This document shows, in pieces, positions 52,445-61,797 of a DNA stretch of 64,000 nucleotides. The position numbers and the translations under genes were made by a program. How positions within the stretch are numbered: position 1 is the stretch's first letter; every line of letters starts with the position of its first letter. The notes beneath the pieces are model-generated. The model was not told the origin of the DNA and did no database searches. It worked only from the letters and a program-made list of their open reading frames with translations. The DNA comes from Leisingera caerulea DSM 24564 (lineage in GTDB: Bacteria; Pseudomonadota; Alphaproteobacteria; Rhodobacterales; Rhodobacteraceae): assembly GCF_000473325.1 (NCBI RefSeq), contig NZ_AXBI01000012.1, positions 1-64,000 of the forward strand, read 5' to 3'.

Positions 52445-53452
52445 TTAACGGCCGGTCACTCCAGCCGTGTCTCCCTCTGCGTCCGGTTGCTTGCCCGTTT
52501 GGGGCAATTCCATGCTCCGTGCTGGAGCGGACGCGGCAGTTTCAGAGGTCAAATCAGCGATCACTTCCGCCGCCACGAAGGCCGCGATGACGCTGGGCCG
52601 CTTGTCGCGGCTGCCGCCTGCCCCGATGGGGCAGATGAGACGGTCGGTTCCCAGACCGTCGCAATGATCCCGGCACCAGCGGCGGAACTTCTCCCGCTTG
52701 GTGGCCGATCCGATCAGGCCGACATAGCCCGCATCGCCGCGCTGCAGGGCAGCAGAGGCAAGCAGGAAGTCGAGCGCGTGATCATGGGTGAGAACGATAA
52801 AGGCGCTGCCCGCAGGAGCGGCGGCAATGTCGATCTCGGGAATGGCGCTTTGGCGGATCTCCACATCCGCTTGGGCTAAGGCCAGTTCTTCGGCGCGCTG
52901 GTCAATCAGAATGCAGCGCACCGGCATATGCTGGAACAGATCCGCCAGCGCCCGGCCCACGTGGCCTGCGCCCATCACATAGACATGCGGCAGCGCCTGG
53001 TCTTCGGCCTGCTGCCGGGCAATGGCGTCCTCACGGTCGGCCTGGCGCATCTGCGCCAGCGAGATTTCCACCCGGCCGCCGCAGCACTGACCGATCTCCG
53101 GGCCCAAAGGCACGTCGAGCGTTTCACACAGTGCTGAGGGCAGCGCCTGACCCTGGGTGGGTGCGTTAGCGCCCTCCCGTGGGGAGGGTCGGGCGCTGCC
53201 CGGCCTGTCGGCCGGGCGATTCAGGTTCTTGACAGAGCGCAAACCGTGACCCTGCTTCAGCATCCGCCGGGCATGATCAATGGCGATATATTCCAGCTGG
53301 CCACCGCCAATGGTCCCCCACAGGCCCTCCGCCGCCACAAACATGCAGGTGCCGGTTTCGCGCGGGGAGGACCCGCGGACGCGGGTCAGCACGACCTGCA
53401 CCACATGTTTGCGGCTGGCCAGAAAGTCCTGGAGGGAAAGGCGGCGGGTCAT
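52445..53452 (-). CDS. xdhC: Xanthine dehydrogenase accessory protein XdhC
   Basis: This 335-residue XdhC protein binds the molybdenum cofactor, promotes its sulfuration and inserts it into XdhB. It has the N-terminal VVLTRVRGSSPRETGTCMFV and GTIGGGQLEYIAI, the QCCGGRVEI motif with its two cysteines, and a C-terminal Rossmann part (YVMGAGHVGRALADLF, GLIGSATKREKFR). Residues about 76-104 are an unusual Arg/Pro/Gly-rich insert encoded by a double hairpin (separate entry). It ends the xdhABC set, 3 bp after xdhB. Confidence 0.93.
   Translation of the reverse strand: MTRRLSLQDFLASRKHVVQVVLTRVRGSSPRETGTCMFVAAEGLWGTIGGGQLEYIAIDHARRMLKQGHGLRSVKNLNRPADRPGSARPSPREGANAPTQGQALPSALCETLDVPLGPEIGQCCGGRVEISLAQMRQADREDAIARQQAEDQALPHVYVMGAGHVGRALADLFQHMPVRCILIDQRAEELALAQADVEIRQSAIPEIDIAAAPAGSAFIVLTHDHALDFLLASAALQRGDAGYVGLIGSATKREKFRRWCRDHCDGLGTDRLICPIGAGGSRDKRPSVIAAFVAAEVIADLTSETAASAPARSMELPQTGKQPDAEGDTAGVTGR
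53168..53217. repeat. Double-hairpin palindromic element inside xdhC
   Basis: Two adjacent inverted repeats occur. AGCGC...GCGCT (68-72/93-97) encloses CCCTCCC-GTG-GGGAGGG, and GCCCGGCC-TGTC-GGCCGGGC lies at 53198-53217. This REP/BIME-like unit is in frame within xdhC and encodes the extra segment near residues 76-104. Confidence 0.7.
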
Positions 53453-53455
53453 GGT

Positions 53456-55774
53456 TCAGCCCTGCCGTTTGAGGGTTTCAATCGCCATCAGCACCCGCTC
53501 CGGCGTGGCGGGCGCATCCAGGCGCGGGCAGACCTTGTAATCCGCGGTGCTGGCAACCGCCATCGACAGCGCCTCGAACACCGAGATGCCCAGCATGAAC
53601 GGCGGCTCGCCCACGGCCTTGGACCGCTTGATGGTGCGCTTCTTGTTGACCGACCACTGGGCCAGCTGGGTGTTGAAGATGCGCGGCCGGTCGGAGGCCA
53701 GCGGGATCTTGTAGGTCGAGGGCGCATGGGTGCGCAGGCGGCCCTCGCCGTCCCACCACAGCTCCTCGGTGGTGAGCCAGCCCATGCCCTGGATGAACGC
53801 GCCCTCCACCTGGCCCTTGTCCAGAACCGGGTTCAGCGAGCGGCCCACGTCATGCAGAATATCGGTGCGCTCGACCCGGTATTCGCCGGTCAGCGTGTCG
53901 ACGGAGACTTCAGAGCAGGATGCGCCATAAGCGTAGTAGAAGAACGGCTGCCCCTTGCCCGCCGCGCGGTCCCAGTGGATTTCCGGCGTCTTGTAGAAGC
54001 CCGCCGCCGACAGGTGGACGCGGGCCATATAGGCCTCCTTCACCAGCGTATCAAAGGGGATCTCCTCGCTGCCAACGCGCACGCGGTTGGGCAGGAACTC
54101 GACTTCCGCCTCGGACACGCCATGCTTCTCAGCCGCGAACTTGGTCAGCCGGGCAATGATCTGCTCCGCCGCATCCAGCGCCGCCATGCCATTGAGGTCC
54201 GACCCCGAAGACGCCGCGGTGGCGGAGGTGTTCGGCACCTTCTCGGTGGTGGTCTTGGTGATCTTGATGCGCTCGAAATCCACCTGGAAGGCATCGGCCA
54301 CAACCTGCGCCACCTTGGTGTTGAGGCCCTGCCCCATCTCGGTGCCGCCGTGGTTCAGGTGGATCGAGCCGTCATTGTAGACGTGGATCAGCGAGCCCGC
54401 CTGATTGTACCAGGTCGCCGTGAAGGAAATGCCGAATTTCACCGGCGTCAGGGCAATGCCCTTCTTGATGATCTTCGACTCCTTGTTGAAGGCGATGATC
54501 TCTTCCCGGCGCTTGCGGTATTCGGCGTTCTCTTCCAGCTCCCCGATCAACCGGTCGAGGATGTTGTCCTCCACCTTCTGATGATAGGGCGTCAGATCGC
54601 GGCCATCTTCGCCATAGAAGTTGGCCTTGCGCACATCCAGCGGGTCCTTGCCGAGGGCATAGGCGATCTCTTCGATCATCCGCTCCGCCGCGACCACACC
54701 CTGCGGCCCGCCAAAGCCGCGGAAGGCGGTGTTGGAGACGGTGTTGGTCTTCATCGGGCGGCTTTTCAGCAGCACATTCGGGTAGAAATATGCGTTATCC
54801 GCATGGAACAGCGCACGGTCGGTGACCGGCCCCGACAGGTCCGAGGAATAGCCGCAGCGCGCGGCAAAGCCGCCCTCGACCGCCTGAATGCGGCCCGCGT
54901 CGTCAAAGGCCACGTCATAGTCGATCACGAAGTCATGGCGCTTGCCGGTTGCGGTCATGTCCTGATCGCGGTCCGGGCGGATCTTGACCGGGCGGTTATG
55001 CTTCTTCGCGGCAATTGCAGCCACCGCGCAGAACAGGTTCATCTGGCTTTCCTTGCCGCCAAAACCGCCGCCCATCCGGCGCACGTTGACGGTGACCGCG
55101 TTGTTCGACACGCCCAGAACATGCGCAACCATATGCTGCGCCTCGCTCGGGTGCTGGGTGGAGCAATGCACGGTCACGTCCTCGTCCTCGCCGGGAATGG
55201 CAAAGGCGATGTGGCCTTCCAGATACATGTGGTCCTGGCCGCCGACGGTCATCTGCGCCTGGATGCGGTGGGGGGCGTCCTTGCGCCCGGCCTCAACGTC
55301 GCCGCGCTCCAGCTTCAGCGGGTCGGTGATCATCGGATAACCGGCCTCCTGCGCCTGGACCGGGTCCAGCGCGTGCGGCAGCACCTCGTAATCCACCTGT
55401 GCCAGCTCAGCCGCACGGCGCGCGGCGTCGCGGGTTTCGGCAATCACCGCAAACATCGGCTGGCCGTGGAATTCGACCTTCTCGGTCGGGAATACCGGCT
55501 CGTCATGCTTGCCGGTGGGGCTGATGTCGTTGACGCCGGGAATATCATCCGCGGTCAGCACATCCACCACGCCCGGCGCGGCGCGCACGGCAGACAGGTC
55601 GATACCTTTGATGTTGGCATGCGCCACGGTGGACACACCCAGATAGGCATGCAGCGTGCCATAGGGTTCGGCGATATCGTCGGTGTATTCGGCGCGGCCC
55701 GTCACATGCTTGATTGCGCTGTCGTGCTGGCGGTCATGATGCACTGCGCCGCTGATGGTCTGATGGTCTTTCAT
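53456..55774 (-). CDS. xdhB: Xanthine dehydrogenase molybdopterin-binding subunit XdhB
   Basis: This 772-residue large subunit holds the molybdopterin and the purine site. It has the N-terminal AIKHVTGRAEYTDDI, then GGQDHMYLEGHIAFAIPGE and MGGGFGGKESQ. The segment TAFRGFGGPQGVVAAERMIEE contains the substrate Arg, and the catalytic Glu723 is in SKAVGEPPFMLG. It hydroxylates hypoxanthine and xanthine to urate. GGAGGATTTGAG precedes the ATG, and it lies between xdhA and xdhC. Confidence 0.96.
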   Translation of the reverse strand: MKDHQTISGAVHHDRQHDSAIKHVTGRAEYTDDIAEPYGTLHAYLGVSTVAHANIKGIDLSAVRAAPGVVDVLTADDIPGVNDISPTGKHDEPVFPTEKVEFHGQPMFAVIAETRDAARRAAELAQVDYEVLPHALDPVQAQEAGYPMITDPLKLERGDVEAGRKDAPHRIQAQMTVGGQDHMYLEGHIAFAIPGEDEDVTVHCSTQHPSEAQHMVAHVLGVSNNAVTVNVRRMGGGFGGKESQMNLFCAVAAIAAKKHNRPVKIRPDRDQDMTATGKRHDFVIDYDVAFDDAGRIQAVEGGFAARCGYSSDLSGPVTDRALFHADNAYFYPNVLLKSRPMKTNTVSNTAFRGFGGPQGVVAAERMIEEIAYALGKDPLDVRKANFYGEDGRDLTPYHQKVEDNILDRLIGELEENAEYRKRREEIIAFNKESKIIKKGIALTPVKFGISFTATWYNQAGSLIHVYNDGSIHLNHGGTEMGQGLNTKVAQVVADAFQVDFERIKITKTTTEKVPNTSATAASSGSDLNGMAALDAAEQIIARLTKFAAEKHGVSEAEVEFLPNRVRVGSEEIPFDTLVKEAYMARVHLSAAGFYKTPEIHWDRAAGKGQPFFYYAYGASCSEVSVDTLTGEYRVERTDILHDVGRSLNPVLDKGQVEGAFIQGMGWLTTEELWWDGEGRLRTHAPSTYKIPLASDRPRIFNTQLAQWSVNKKRTIKRSKAVGEPPFMLGISVFEALSMAVASTADYKVCPRLDAPATPERVLMAIETLKRQG

Positions 55775-55786
55775 CTCAAATCCTCC

Positions 55787-57250
55787 TCAGGCGACGGCCA
55801 GCCGGACGGCACCGGCGGTTCCCGCATCATGTTCCAGGTAGAAGCGGCGCAGCAGGTTGCTGGCCGTAAGCGCGCGGTACCCCGCAGAGGCACGCCAGTC
55901 GCTCAAGGGGGTGAAGTCCTGCTTCACCGCTTCGGCTGCAGCGTCAAACGCGGCCTCGCCCCAGGGCTGGCCAACCAGCGCGGCCTCGGCACCGGCAGCG
56001 CGCTTGGGCGTTGCCGCCATGCCGCCGAATGCAATGCGCGCGCCAGTGATCGTGCCGTCCTTCACGGTGACGCTGACCCCGGCGGCAACCGAGGAAATAT
56101 CCTCGTCCCGGCGCTTGGAGATCTTGTAGGCGGCATCAATCTGCCCGTCCCGGCGCAGCGGGATGCGGATCGAGGCAACAAAGTCACCGGGCTCGCGGTC
56201 CTGCTTGCCGTAGTCGGTAAAGAAATCTTCCAGCGGCAGGGTGCGCGAGCCGCCCTTCTTCTGCAGCGTCACCTCGGCGCCCAGCGAAATCAGAACCGGC
56301 GGAGTGTCCCCGATGGGGGAGCCGTTGGCGATATTGCCGCCGATGGTGCCCATATTGCGCACCTGCCAGCCGGCGATGCGGTCCCAGTAGGCGCTCAGAT
56401 GCGGGAAAGCATCGCGGATCGCTTCTTCGCTTTCAGTATAGGTGACGCCGGCACCGATGGTCAGCGCCTCATCGGTCAGCTCAACCGCCTTCAGCTCCTC
56501 AAGGTGGGCGACAAACACCACCGGCGAGATCGGCTTCATGAACTTGGTGACCCACAGGCCCACATCGGTGGAGCCGGCCACGATGGTCGCCCTGGGGTTC
56601 TCCGCCAGCACCTCTGCAAGGTCGGCCGCGTCCAGCGGCAGGATGGCGCGGTCGTCCTCGGGGCCGGTCACAACGCGGGCCTCGGGCTGGATCGCCTTCA
56701 GCTTGGCGGTCAGGCTGTCGCGTTCGGCGGTCAGGTAATCATTGGCCGGGGTGCCGTACTGGTTCACCGCCAGCGCGGCCTTCACAATCGGCTCATAGCC
56801 GGTGCAGCGGCAGAGGTTGCCCTGTACGGCAGTTTCCACCTCAGCCTCATTCGGCTGCGGGTTTTCCATCCACAGCGCGTACAGCGACATCACGAAACCG
56901 GGGGTGCAGAAGCCGCACTGGCTGCCGTGGTATTCGACCATCGCCTGCTGCACCGGGTGCAGGCGGCCCCCCGGGCCGGACAGATGTTCGACCGTCACCA
57001 CGTGGCAGCCATTGAGCGAGGCCAGGAAACGGATGCAGGCGTTCACCGCCTCATAGCGCAGGGCGCCATTATGCAGACGTCCCACCAGCACCGTGCAGGC
57101 GCCGCAGTCGCCCTCGGCGCAGCCTTCTTTGGTGCCGGTCAGGCGCTGTTCCAGGCGCAGGAAATCCAACAGGGTGGTGGTCGCCTTCACGTCCTCCAGC
57201 ACAATGTCCTTGCCGTTCAGAAGAAAGCGTATGCCGGTTTGATGTGCCAT
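55787..57250 (-). CDS. xdhA: Xanthine dehydrogenase FeS/FAD subunit XdhA
   Basis: This 487-residue subunit fuses a plant-type [2Fe-2S] domain (Cys44, 49, 52, 72), a second [2Fe-2S] domain (Cys112, 115, 147, 149 in QCGFCTPG and NLCRCTGYEP) and an FAD domain (about 200-487). The FAD domain shows IVAGSTDVGLWVTK and GTIGGNIANGSPIGDTPP. Electrons pass from the Mo site of XdhB through these centres to NAD. The start is ATG 57250 after GGGAGG. It is the first gene of the xdhABC-permease-guaD operon and is divergent from a LysR gene. Confidence 0.96.
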   Translation of the reverse strand: MAHQTGIRFLLNGKDIVLEDVKATTTLLDFLRLEQRLTGTKEGCAEGDCGACTVLVGRLHNGALRYEAVNACIRFLASLNGCHVVTVEHLSGPGGRLHPVQQAMVEYHGSQCGFCTPGFVMSLYALWMENPQPNEAEVETAVQGNLCRCTGYEPIVKAALAVNQYGTPANDYLTAERDSLTAKLKAIQPEARVVTGPEDDRAILPLDAADLAEVLAENPRATIVAGSTDVGLWVTKFMKPISPVVFVAHLEELKAVELTDEALTIGAGVTYTESEEAIRDAFPHLSAYWDRIAGWQVRNMGTIGGNIANGSPIGDTPPVLISLGAEVTLQKKGGSRTLPLEDFFTDYGKQDREPGDFVASIRIPLRRDGQIDAAYKISKRRDEDISSVAAGVSVTVKDGTITGARIAFGGMAATPKRAAGAEAALVGQPWGEAAFDAAAEAVKQDFTPLSDWRASAGYRALTASNLLRRFYLEHDAGTAGAVRLAVA

Positions 57251-57457
57251 GGGGCCTCCCGAATGTCTCATGGGCCGTGCTGGCCCGCTTATGCTATTTT
57301 TACCTTGTCTGACTGCCACGGTTAACGGCCGCAATCGCGAAAGGCTTTCAACGCCCTGTTGAAAATGGTTAGGCTAATAGGTGCCGGAACCGGCGTGTTA
57401 GCCGCCTGCCGTGGAAAAGGGCAAGCGGCAGATGCGCCCCGTAAAGGTCTGTGAGTC

Positions 57458-58375
57458 ATGTCTTATCTGGAATCCCTGCGCGTCTTTACCCGAGTCGTCG
57501 AACTGGGCAGCATCACCTCTGGCGGGCGGGATCTGCGGCTGACTCCGGCGGTGGCAAGCAAGCGGATCAAGGAGCTTGAAAAGCACCTTGGCGTCCGGCT
57601 GTTCAACCGCACCACGAGATCGCTGACCCCGACCGAGGCCGGGCAGCTGTTTTATACCGAAGCCAAGAAGGTTCTCGAATCGATTGAGGACGCCGAGGCG
57701 GTGGTTTCGCAGTTCTCTGCAGCGCCCCGCGGGGTGATCCGGGTGACCGCGCCGCTGGGTGTCGGCCGCCGCATCATCGCGCCGCTGGTGCCGGGATTTG
57801 TCGAGGACTATCCTGCCACTGAAATCCGGATGCGGATGTCGGACCGCAAGGTCGATATCCTGGCGGATGGTCTGGATGTGGCGTTCTTCATCGGCACACC
57901 GCACGATTCCACCCTGAAGATGCGCAAGATCGCCGATTGCGCCCGGGTTCTGTGCGCCGCGCCGGAGTATCTGGAGCGCCACGGCACCCCGCAGGTGCCG
58001 GAGGATCTGCTGACCGGCCACAATTGCCTGCTGCTGCGCTATCCGCGCTCGCCTGAGTATTATTGGACGCTGGAAACACCCGAGGGGCCGCGCAAGCTGG
58101 AGGTGTCAGGGAAATACGACGCGGACGACAGCGACGTGCTGACCAATTGGGCGCTGGACGGGCGCGGTATCGTCAACAAGCCGCGGTTTGACGTGGCCGC
58201 GCACCTGCGCAGCGGCGCGCTGGTCGAAGTGCTGCCGGACACCCCGCCGGAGCCGACCATTTTCGGCTGCCTTTACCCGCACCGGAAGTTGCAGGATCCC
58301 AAGATCCGCCTGTTTGTGGATTACGCGGTGAAGCATGGATTGGCCGCTTTCCGCCATAGTGAGACCGGCAAGTAG
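57458..58375 (+). CDS. LysR family regulator divergent from xdhABC
   Basis: This 305-residue LysR protein has the HTH LRVFTRVVELGSITSGGRDLRLTPAVASKRIKELEKHLGVRLFNRTTRSL. Its effector domain is of the CrgA/DmlR group, with GRRIIAPLVPGFVEDYPATEIRMRMSDRKVD. The 207-bp gap to xdhA should hold both promoters. It is probably the regulator of the xanthine dehydrogenase operon. It is closely similar to the LysR at 60305, which suggests duplication within the purine locus. Confidence 0.93.
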   Translation: MSYLESLRVFTRVVELGSITSGGRDLRLTPAVASKRIKELEKHLGVRLFNRTTRSLTPTEAGQLFYTEAKKVLESIEDAEAVVSQFSAAPRGVIRVTAPLGVGRRIIAPLVPGFVEDYPATEIRMRMSDRKVDILADGLDVAFFIGTPHDSTLKMRKIADCARVLCAAPEYLERHGTPQVPEDLLTGHNCLLLRYPRSPEYYWTLETPEGPRKLEVSGKYDADDSDVLTNWALDGRGIVNKPRFDVAAHLRSGALVEVLPDTPPEPTIFGCLYPHRKLQDPKIRLFVDYAVKHGLAAFRHSETGK

Positions 58376-58388
58376 GCATTGCCCAATA

Positions 58389-58414
58389 GAAAAGGCGGGC
58401 ACTGCTGGCCCGCC
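58389..58414 (-). terminator. Terminator downstream of the small lipoprotein gene
   Basis: A perfect 7-bp stem (GGCGGGC / GCCCGCC) is followed on the minus strand by TTTTC. It sits in the 63 bp between the convergent LysR and lipoprotein genes. Confidence 0.65.
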
Positions 58415-58438
58415 TGACAAGAAAAAATGACTCCCGCC

Positions 58439-58642
58439 TTAGCAGCGGTGTGGGTTTTCCTCGCAGTACAGCAGGTTCGCAGCGGCCCCGACAGCGGCCC
58501 CCGCGGCCACGTTCCCGTCCAGAACCGCCGCGCCGGCGGCGCCTGCGCCTGCGCCGTAAACCAGCCGCTCACCAGTCGTGTCACCGCAAGCAGCAAGGGT
58601 GGTGCAGACTGCAAATCCGATCGCAATAGTTTTCTTCAGCAT
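58439..58642 (-). CDS. Small glycine-zipper-like lipoprotein, unknown
   Basis: This 67-residue protein has a lipoprotein signal peptide: MLKKTIAIGFAVCTTLAAC, lipobox LAAC with the lipidated Cys at 19. A short mature part follows, with alternating Gly/Ala (GAGAGAAGAAVLDG and AAGAAVGAAAN), like a glycine-zipper, and a C-terminal pair of cysteines. The start is ATG 58642 after GAGGAAAAG; an upstream in-frame codon is not needed. It is flanked by the urate oxidase gene and a LysR gene. Its role is unknown; similar proteins associate with the outer membrane. Confidence 0.75.
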   Translation of the reverse strand: MLKKTIAIGFAVCTTLAACGDTTGERLVYGAGAGAAGAAVLDGNVAAGAAVGAAANLLYCEENPHRC

Positions 58643-58885
58643 TACTTTTCCTCCTTCAACGCCCAAACCCCGCAGTTTTGCCGCGGTCCCAAACGGCCAA
58701 TTCCCGGCTGTTGCCGCCGGGAAAGGGTGCCCGAGAGGGAATGGCGCTGTGGCTGATCAGGCCGGCAAGCCCCGGTAACCGGCGCAATTGGGCAAACCCT
58801 ATAGCAGTATAACACACGGCGGGGCTGTTTGGTTCCATGCTCTTGCTGCACGGGGGTGCACAGGTGGTGCACGCCCGGTGCCGGA

Positions 58886-58915
58886 CGAAAATCGGCCCCG
58901 CCAGGGTGCGGGGCC
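58886..58915 (-). terminator. Terminator downstream of puuD
   Basis: A perfect 8-bp stem (GGCCCCGC / GCGGGGCC) with loop CAGGGT is followed on the minus strand by GATTTTCG. It lies 25 bp after the puuD stop. Confidence 0.72.
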
Positions 58916-58940
58916 ATTCGAATTTTCAGGCAGTCCTGCG

Positions 58941-60200
58941 TCAGTTCGCAGCCAGTGTGAAGGGCAGATCCTTGGAAGCGCTGCCGTACCAGCGGCGGAT
59001 CAGGGCGCGCTCCTCGTCCTCCATATAGGTGACGTTGGCGGGCGGCATCGCGTGGGTGGCGCCCGCCTGGAGGTAGATCTCCTTGGCATATTTCGCCACA
59101 TCCGCGGGGGTCTCCAGCAGCACGTTCTTTGGCGCGCGGCGGATGCCGTCATAGTAGGGCTCCCGCGCGTGGCACATGGCGCAGCGGCCCGGCACCACAT
59201 TCATCACGTCCTCGAAGTGCTGGTTGCTGGCAAACACCTGCTCGGATTTGGTCAGCTCCCGTGCTTCGGATTCTTCATAGGTGTCCTGCTGCAGCGGAGC
59301 CTGGCTCAGGATCATGATGCCGATGAACAGGATCGCGGTCACCGGCCAGGTCCAGGTCGGGTTGCTGGTGCCCGCGTGGTTGCTGTTGAAGTAATGGCGG
59401 ATTGTCACGCCCATCAGGAACACCAGCGCCGCGATCAGCCAGTTGTACTCAGTCGCAAAGGCCAGCGGATAGTGGTTGGACAGCATCAGGAACACAACCG
59501 GCAGCGTCAGGTAGTTGTTATGGGTCGAGCGCAGCTTGGCGATCTTGCCGTATTTGGCGTCCGGCGTGCGGCCTTCCTGCAGGTCCTTCACCACGATGCG
59601 CTGGTTCGGCATGATGATGAAAAAGACGTTTGCGGTCATGATAGTAGCCGTAAAGGCCCCCAGATGCAGCATAACCGCGCGGCCGGTGAAGATCTGGTTG
59701 TAACCCCAGCCCATGGCGACCAGCAGCACGAACAGCAGCACCATCAGGAAGGTCGGCTTGTCCCCCAGCGGCGACTTGCACAGGTAGTCATAGACCAGCC
59801 AGCCGATGCTGAGCGATGCGCCGGAAATCAGGATGCCCTGCCACAGGGCCAGATCGGCCTTGGTCGAGTCGATCAGGTACAGCTCCCCGCCCGCCCAGTA
59901 GACGATCATCAAGAGGCCAGCCCCCGACAGCCAGGTCGCGTAGCTTTCCCATTTGAACCAGATCAGATGGTCCGGCATGTTCTCCGGCGCCACCAGGTAT
60001 TTCTGGATGTGATAGAAACCGCCGCCGTGGACCTGCCATTCCTCGCCATGCGCGCCGACCGGCAGATGCGGAACTTTCCGCAGGCCAAGGTCCAGCGCGA
60101 CGAAGTAGAAGGACGATCCGATCCAGGCAATGGCGGTGATGACATGAAGCCAGCGGACCGCAAAGCCCAGCCAGTCCCACATGATCACAAGCTCTTCCAT
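58941..60200 (-). CDS. puuD: Membrane urate oxidase PuuD with C-terminal cytochrome c domain
   Basis: This 419-residue protein has about eight N-terminal membrane helices (for example WDWLGFAVRWLHVITAIAWIGSSFYFVALD) with family histidines. A C-terminal periplasmic cytochrome c domain follows, with haem motif CAMCH at 340-344 and probable Met ligand 385 in THAMPPANVT. PuuD proteins are the cofactor-independent-uricase substitutes that oxidise urate to 5-hydroxyisourate and pass electrons to the respiratory chain. Its product is the substrate of the hydrolase at 61292. It is divergent from a LysR gene and has its own terminator. Confidence 0.95.
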   Translation of the reverse strand: MEELVIMWDWLGFAVRWLHVITAIAWIGSSFYFVALDLGLRKVPHLPVGAHGEEWQVHGGGFYHIQKYLVAPENMPDHLIWFKWESYATWLSGAGLLMIVYWAGGELYLIDSTKADLALWQGILISGASLSIGWLVYDYLCKSPLGDKPTFLMVLLFVLLVAMGWGYNQIFTGRAVMLHLGAFTATIMTANVFFIIMPNQRIVVKDLQEGRTPDAKYGKIAKLRSTHNNYLTLPVVFLMLSNHYPLAFATEYNWLIAALVFLMGVTIRHYFNSNHAGTSNPTWTWPVTAILFIGIMILSQAPLQQDTYEESEARELTKSEQVFASNQHFEDVMNVVPGRCAMCHAREPYYDGIRRAPKNVLLETPADVAKYAKEIYLQAGATHAMPPANVTYMEDEERALIRRWYGSASKDLPFTLAAN

Positions 60201-60304
60201 TGTTCTCTCCTCATAAGCTTTGACCCAAGACTAGAGCATGCCGTTATTTTCATGTATTAGGTAAAAAATCCAAGCTGTTTCAAAATAACACAAAGAATAC
60301 GTGA

Positions 60305-61213
60305 ATGGCCTATCTCGACAATATCCGCACCTTCGTCCGGGTCTATGAACTTGGCAACATGTCCGCCGCCGCGCGCGACATGCGGATTTCGGCGGCGGTA
60401 GCGTCGTCGCGGATTTCTCAGCTGGAAGAACACCTTAACGTGCGGCTGTTCCAGCGGACCACGCGGCTTTTGAACCCGACGGAGCAGGGCAACCTGTTCT
60501 ACCGCGGCGCGGTCAAGATCCTGGAAGCAGTGGATGAGGCCGAGGCCGACATCAGCAGCGTCACGCAGACGCCGCGCGGCACGCTCTATTTGGCGGCGCC
60601 CCTGGGGCTGGGGCAGCGGCTGATTGCGCCGGCGGTGCCGAAGTTCAAGGAAGCCTATCCGCTGATCTCGATCCGGCTGCGGCTGTCGGACCGCAAGCTG
60701 GATCTGGCGGCAGAGGGGCTGGACGCGGCGTTTTTCCTTGGTGTGCCGGAGGACTCAAACCTGCGCATACGCAAGATCGCCGATTGCCCGCGGGTGCTGT
60801 GCGCGGCGCCGGAGTACATCAAGCAGCGCGGCCAGCCGAAAAACAGCGAGGAGCTGAAGACGGATGCGCATGACTGCCTGAACCTGCGCTATCCCGGCGC
60901 GCCGGAGTTCCAATGGCCGCTGCGCAGCCAGGACGGGGTCAAGCGGGTGACAGTGACCGGGCCGTTTGAATCGGACCACGGCGACGTGCTGACCAGCTGG
61001 GCGCTGGACGGGCATGGCATCATCCTCAAGCCGGTGTTCGAGATTTCGGAGCATCTGGCCTCGGGCCGGCTGGTGCCGGTGCTGGCAGAGGAGCCGCCGA
61101 TCCCGATCCAGATGGCCTGCCTGTACGTCCACCGCCGCCACCAGGACCCCAAGGTGCGGCTGTTCATGGATTTCATGGTGGATCACATCCAGGCGTCCCT
61201 CCCCCAGGAATGA
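60305..61213 (+). CDS. LysR family regulator divergent from puuD
   Basis: This 302-residue LysR protein begins MAYLDNIRTFVRVYELGNMSAAARDMRIS and has the HTH SAAVASSRISQLEEHLNVRLFQRTTRLLNPTEQGN. Its effector domain (LGQRLIAPAVPKFKEAYPLISIRLRLSDRKLDLAAEGLDA) is very like that of the LysR at 57458. It faces puuD across 104 bp and probably controls urate oxidation. Its 3' end carries the terminator of the convergent uraH gene. Confidence 0.93.
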   Translation: MAYLDNIRTFVRVYELGNMSAAARDMRISAAVASSRISQLEEHLNVRLFQRTTRLLNPTEQGNLFYRGAVKILEAVDEAEADISSVTQTPRGTLYLAAPLGLGQRLIAPAVPKFKEAYPLISIRLRLSDRKLDLAAEGLDAAFFLGVPEDSNLRIRKIADCPRVLCAAPEYIKQRGQPKNSEELKTDAHDCLNLRYPGAPEFQWPLRSQDGVKRVTVTGPFESDHGDVLTSWALDGHGIILKPVFEISEHLASGRLVPVLAEEPPIPIQMACLYVHRRHQDPKVRLFMDFMVDHIQASLPQE

Positions 61214-61214
61214 A

Positions 61215-61242
61215 AAAGCCCGCCCCAGTTGCCTGGGACGGG
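61215..61242 (-). terminator. Terminator downstream of uraH
   Basis: The stem CCCGCCCCAG / CTGGGACGGG has one mismatch and is followed on the minus strand by CTTTTTC. It lies just after the stop of the convergent LysR gene and about 50 bp past uraH. Confidence 0.65.
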
Positions 61243-61291
61243 AACCGCCGGCGGATGCCAAGCGGGAGGAGAGGTAACTTAGGGAGTCGGC

Positions 61292-61648
61292 TCAGCTGCC
61301 GCGGTAGGTGGAATAGCCGTAGGGCGACAGCAAGAGCGGCACGTGATAGTGGCTGTCAGCCTCGCTCATGCCAAAGCGCAGCGGCACTTCGTCCAGGAAC
61401 AGCGGGTCGGCGCCCGCCTGGCCGGTTGCGCGCAGGTATCCGCCGGCGTGGAACACCAGTTCATAGGTGCCGGTGGCGAATTCGCCTGCGGGCAGGATCT
61501 GCTCATCGGTGCGCCCGTCGTCATTGGTGGTCAGGCTGCGCAGGTGAATGCGCTCCTTGCCTTCGATCCGGTACAGGTCGATCTTCAGCCCTTCCGCCGG
61601 GCAGCCGCGGGCGGTGTCCAGCACATGGGTGGTCAGAAATCCGGCCAT
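61292..61648 (-). CDS. uraH: 5-hydroxyisourate hydrolase (transthyretin-like)
   Basis: This 118-residue transthyretin-related enzyme has all active-site marks: His8 in LTTHVLD, Arg46 in DDGRTDE, His100 and His102 in [17 protein letters not shown], and the C-terminal YRGS tetrapeptide. It hydrolyses 5-hydroxyisourate to OHCU, the step after PuuD. It is on the minus strand and divergent from the puuE-uraD fusion, 149 bp away, so the pathway genes share a regulatory region. Confidence 0.96.
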   Translation of the reverse strand: MAGFLTTHVLDTARGCPAEGLKIDLYRIEGKERIHLRSLTTNDDGRTDEQILPAGEFATGTYELVFHAGGYLRATGQAGADPLFLDEVPLRFGMSEADSHYHVPLLLSPYGYSTYRGS

Positions 61649-61797
61649 GCCAGCCTCCTTTCAATTCCGTTTCCCTAGGTATGCGCGCATCAGGCCAATG
61701 CATACAGAAGGAAGAGTCAAAAAGTTCTTTCAAAAATATACTGAAAGCCGAAGCGGATTATCTGTTCTATACATAATAAAAAGACAGGAGACCTGAC

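Noticed and set aside
53246..57325. A 1359-codon open frame on the plus strand opposite xdhAB
   Set aside because: It is an antisense shadow of xdhB and xdhA, which have full domain motifs on the other strand. GC-rich codon use keeps the opposite frame open.
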